Origin: Burkholderiaceae bacterium | GTDB taxonomy: Bacteria > Pseudomonadota > Gammaproteobacteria > Burkholderiales > Burkholderiaceae_D | Length of the DNA stretch: 6,577 bases | Reading direction: 5' to 3' | Assembly (NCBI GenBank): GCA_014379395.1 | Contig: JACMLV010000476.1 | Coordinates: 1 to 6,577, forward strand | Program-made: the position numbers and the translations under genes | Shown here: in pieces, positions 5,776 to 6,577 of the stretch | How positions within the stretch are numbered: the stretch's first letter is position 1 | Layout: every line of letters starts with the position of its first letter | The notes under the pieces: model-generated | Told to the model about the DNA's origin: nothing | Databases searched by the model: none | Seen by the model: the letters and a program-made list of their open reading frames with translations, nothing else

Positions 5776-6577
5776 TCTTCTACGACGCACTCGTTCTCAA
5801 GGTCGGCGCCGCGCTCGTGGCAGCCGGGTTGGCCGTCGGCATCGTCGCGCTGCTGGGCTACTCGAAAGAGGTCCAGCTGCTCGTGCTCCTCCTCGGGGTT
5901 CTCCAGGCGCTCGGCCTCGCGACCACAAGCGCGCAGACGATCTTCCAGACATACGAACAGATGGACTACTACTTCTACGCGACGGTTCCGAGGACGATTG
6001 TGTCGGCGCTGGCCGGCCTCGCCGTCATCGGTCTAGGCGGCGGCATCGTCGCGGTGTGCGTGGCGTTCGTCGTCGTCGGCGCGCTCGGCACCGCGTTCGC
6101 GTTCGCGATCATGTTTCGCTGGTTCGTGAGGCCACGCCGCGAGGTCCGCTTCGACCGTCTGCCCGGACTCGCCTGGCGGGCAGCCCCTCTCGGCGTGCAG
6201 GAAGCCCTTGGACAGGTCACGTTCCGGATCGACATCGTCCTGCTCTCGCTCCTTACGACGAGCGCCGTCGTAGGCGCCTACGGAGCTGGCTACAGGATCC
6301 TCGAAGCGACGCTCTTTCTCGCGTGGTCGGTAGCGACGTCGGTCCTGCCGATGTACTCCTACCTGGATCGCAGCAGTCGGCCTTCGCTCGACCGCGTGTT
6401 CGGTGCGTCGATCAAGTTCGCGCTTGTACTCGTGGTCCCCATCGCCGTCACGCTGTTCGTCTGCTCGCGCGCGGTCGTCGACCTCCTGTTCGGCCTCGAC
6501 GAGTATGGGGAGACCGTCGGCGCCCTCCGATGGCTTGCGCTCGCGATCGCCGTCTACCCCGTCGGCCATCTGGCGAG
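5763..6577 (+). CDS. Polysaccharide (Wzx-type) flippase, internal fragment
   Basis: An uninterrupted 271-codon frame with no start (cut at the breakpoint) and no stop (runs off the window). Flippases of this MATE/MVF-like superfamily move lipid-linked oligosaccharide or repeat units across the cytoplasmic membrane. The fragment begins GVDRLFYDALVLKVG and has hydrophobic segments at about residues 14-32, 38-56, 78-91, 95-118, 156-175, 182-200, 217-234 and 253-270, separated by short charged loops. Characteristic features are the amphipathic TIFQTYEQMDYYFY (59-72), RIDIVLLSLL (155-164) and VGAYGAGYRILEA (170-182), followed by VLPMYSYL (194-201). Family members are about 420-500 residues, so roughly the first quarter and the last part are missing. 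Leucine codons are 26 CTC, 11 CTG, 4 CTT, 1 CTA and 1 TTG, unlike the CTG-leaning genes to the left. The protein character reminds me of actinobacterial or other non-betaproteobacterial flippases; that is an impression only. Confidence 0.8.

Noticed and set aside
5404..5790. 128-codon minus-strand frame around the DUF1631 end
   Set aside because: It is a shifted frame over the DUF1631 fragment, Arg/Gly-rich and motif-free, and it crosses the breakpoint.
6033..6569. 178-codon minus-strand frame near the right end
   Set aside because: It is the complement register of the flippase frame; its extreme Arg/Asp/Glu content is what a hydrophobic membrane protein gives when read antisense.

Overview
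The left 5.76 kb looks like a chromosome segment of a betaproteobacterium of the order Burkholderiales, most likely Oxalobacteraceae (Massilia/Janthinobacterium-like). The grounds are a GC-rich, CTG-favouring genome, a full-length SMC overlapping a ZipA gene, a DUF1631 C-terminus and a DUF4214 lipoprotein. The genus is an inference from protein character only.

Layout on the minus strand, read right to left. A DUF1631-family gene is present only as its last ~92 codons (5762-5487). It is followed by an intergenic stretch holding a GC hairpin and a 37-nt stem-loop capped by a GAAA tetraloop. Next comes a complete 368-aa gene for a predicted lipoprotein with a DUF4214-type region and a beta-rich C-terminal domain (5319-4213). 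The 446-nt gap after it is not empty. It contains a decayed piece of an IS481-type transposase (about 4192-4010), a possible terminator (4004-3955) and an extended -10 promoter candidate (3873-3865). Then comes the complete 1173-aa smc gene (3766-245, GTG start), whose TGA stop overlaps the ATG of zipA (248 to beyond base 1). zipA is cut by the window edge. SMC and ZipA act in chromosome segregation and Z-ring assembly, and the ATGA overlap suggests coupled translation.

At about 5763-5771 the sequence changes abruptly. To the right, the plus strand carries an uninterrupted 271-codon frame with neither start nor stop, running off the window end. It encodes the middle of a polysaccharide (Wzx-type) flippase with a different leucine-codon preference (CTC instead of CTG). 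The DUF1631 gene and the flippase are both truncated at the same point, in opposite orientations. This looks like a chimeric join (assembly or cloning) or a very sharp recombination breakpoint, not a normal gene boundary.

I see no CRISPR array, RNA gene, phage module or evident new multi-gene system. The observations most worth following are the junction, the transposase remnant upstream of smc and the structured element upstream of the lipoprotein gene.
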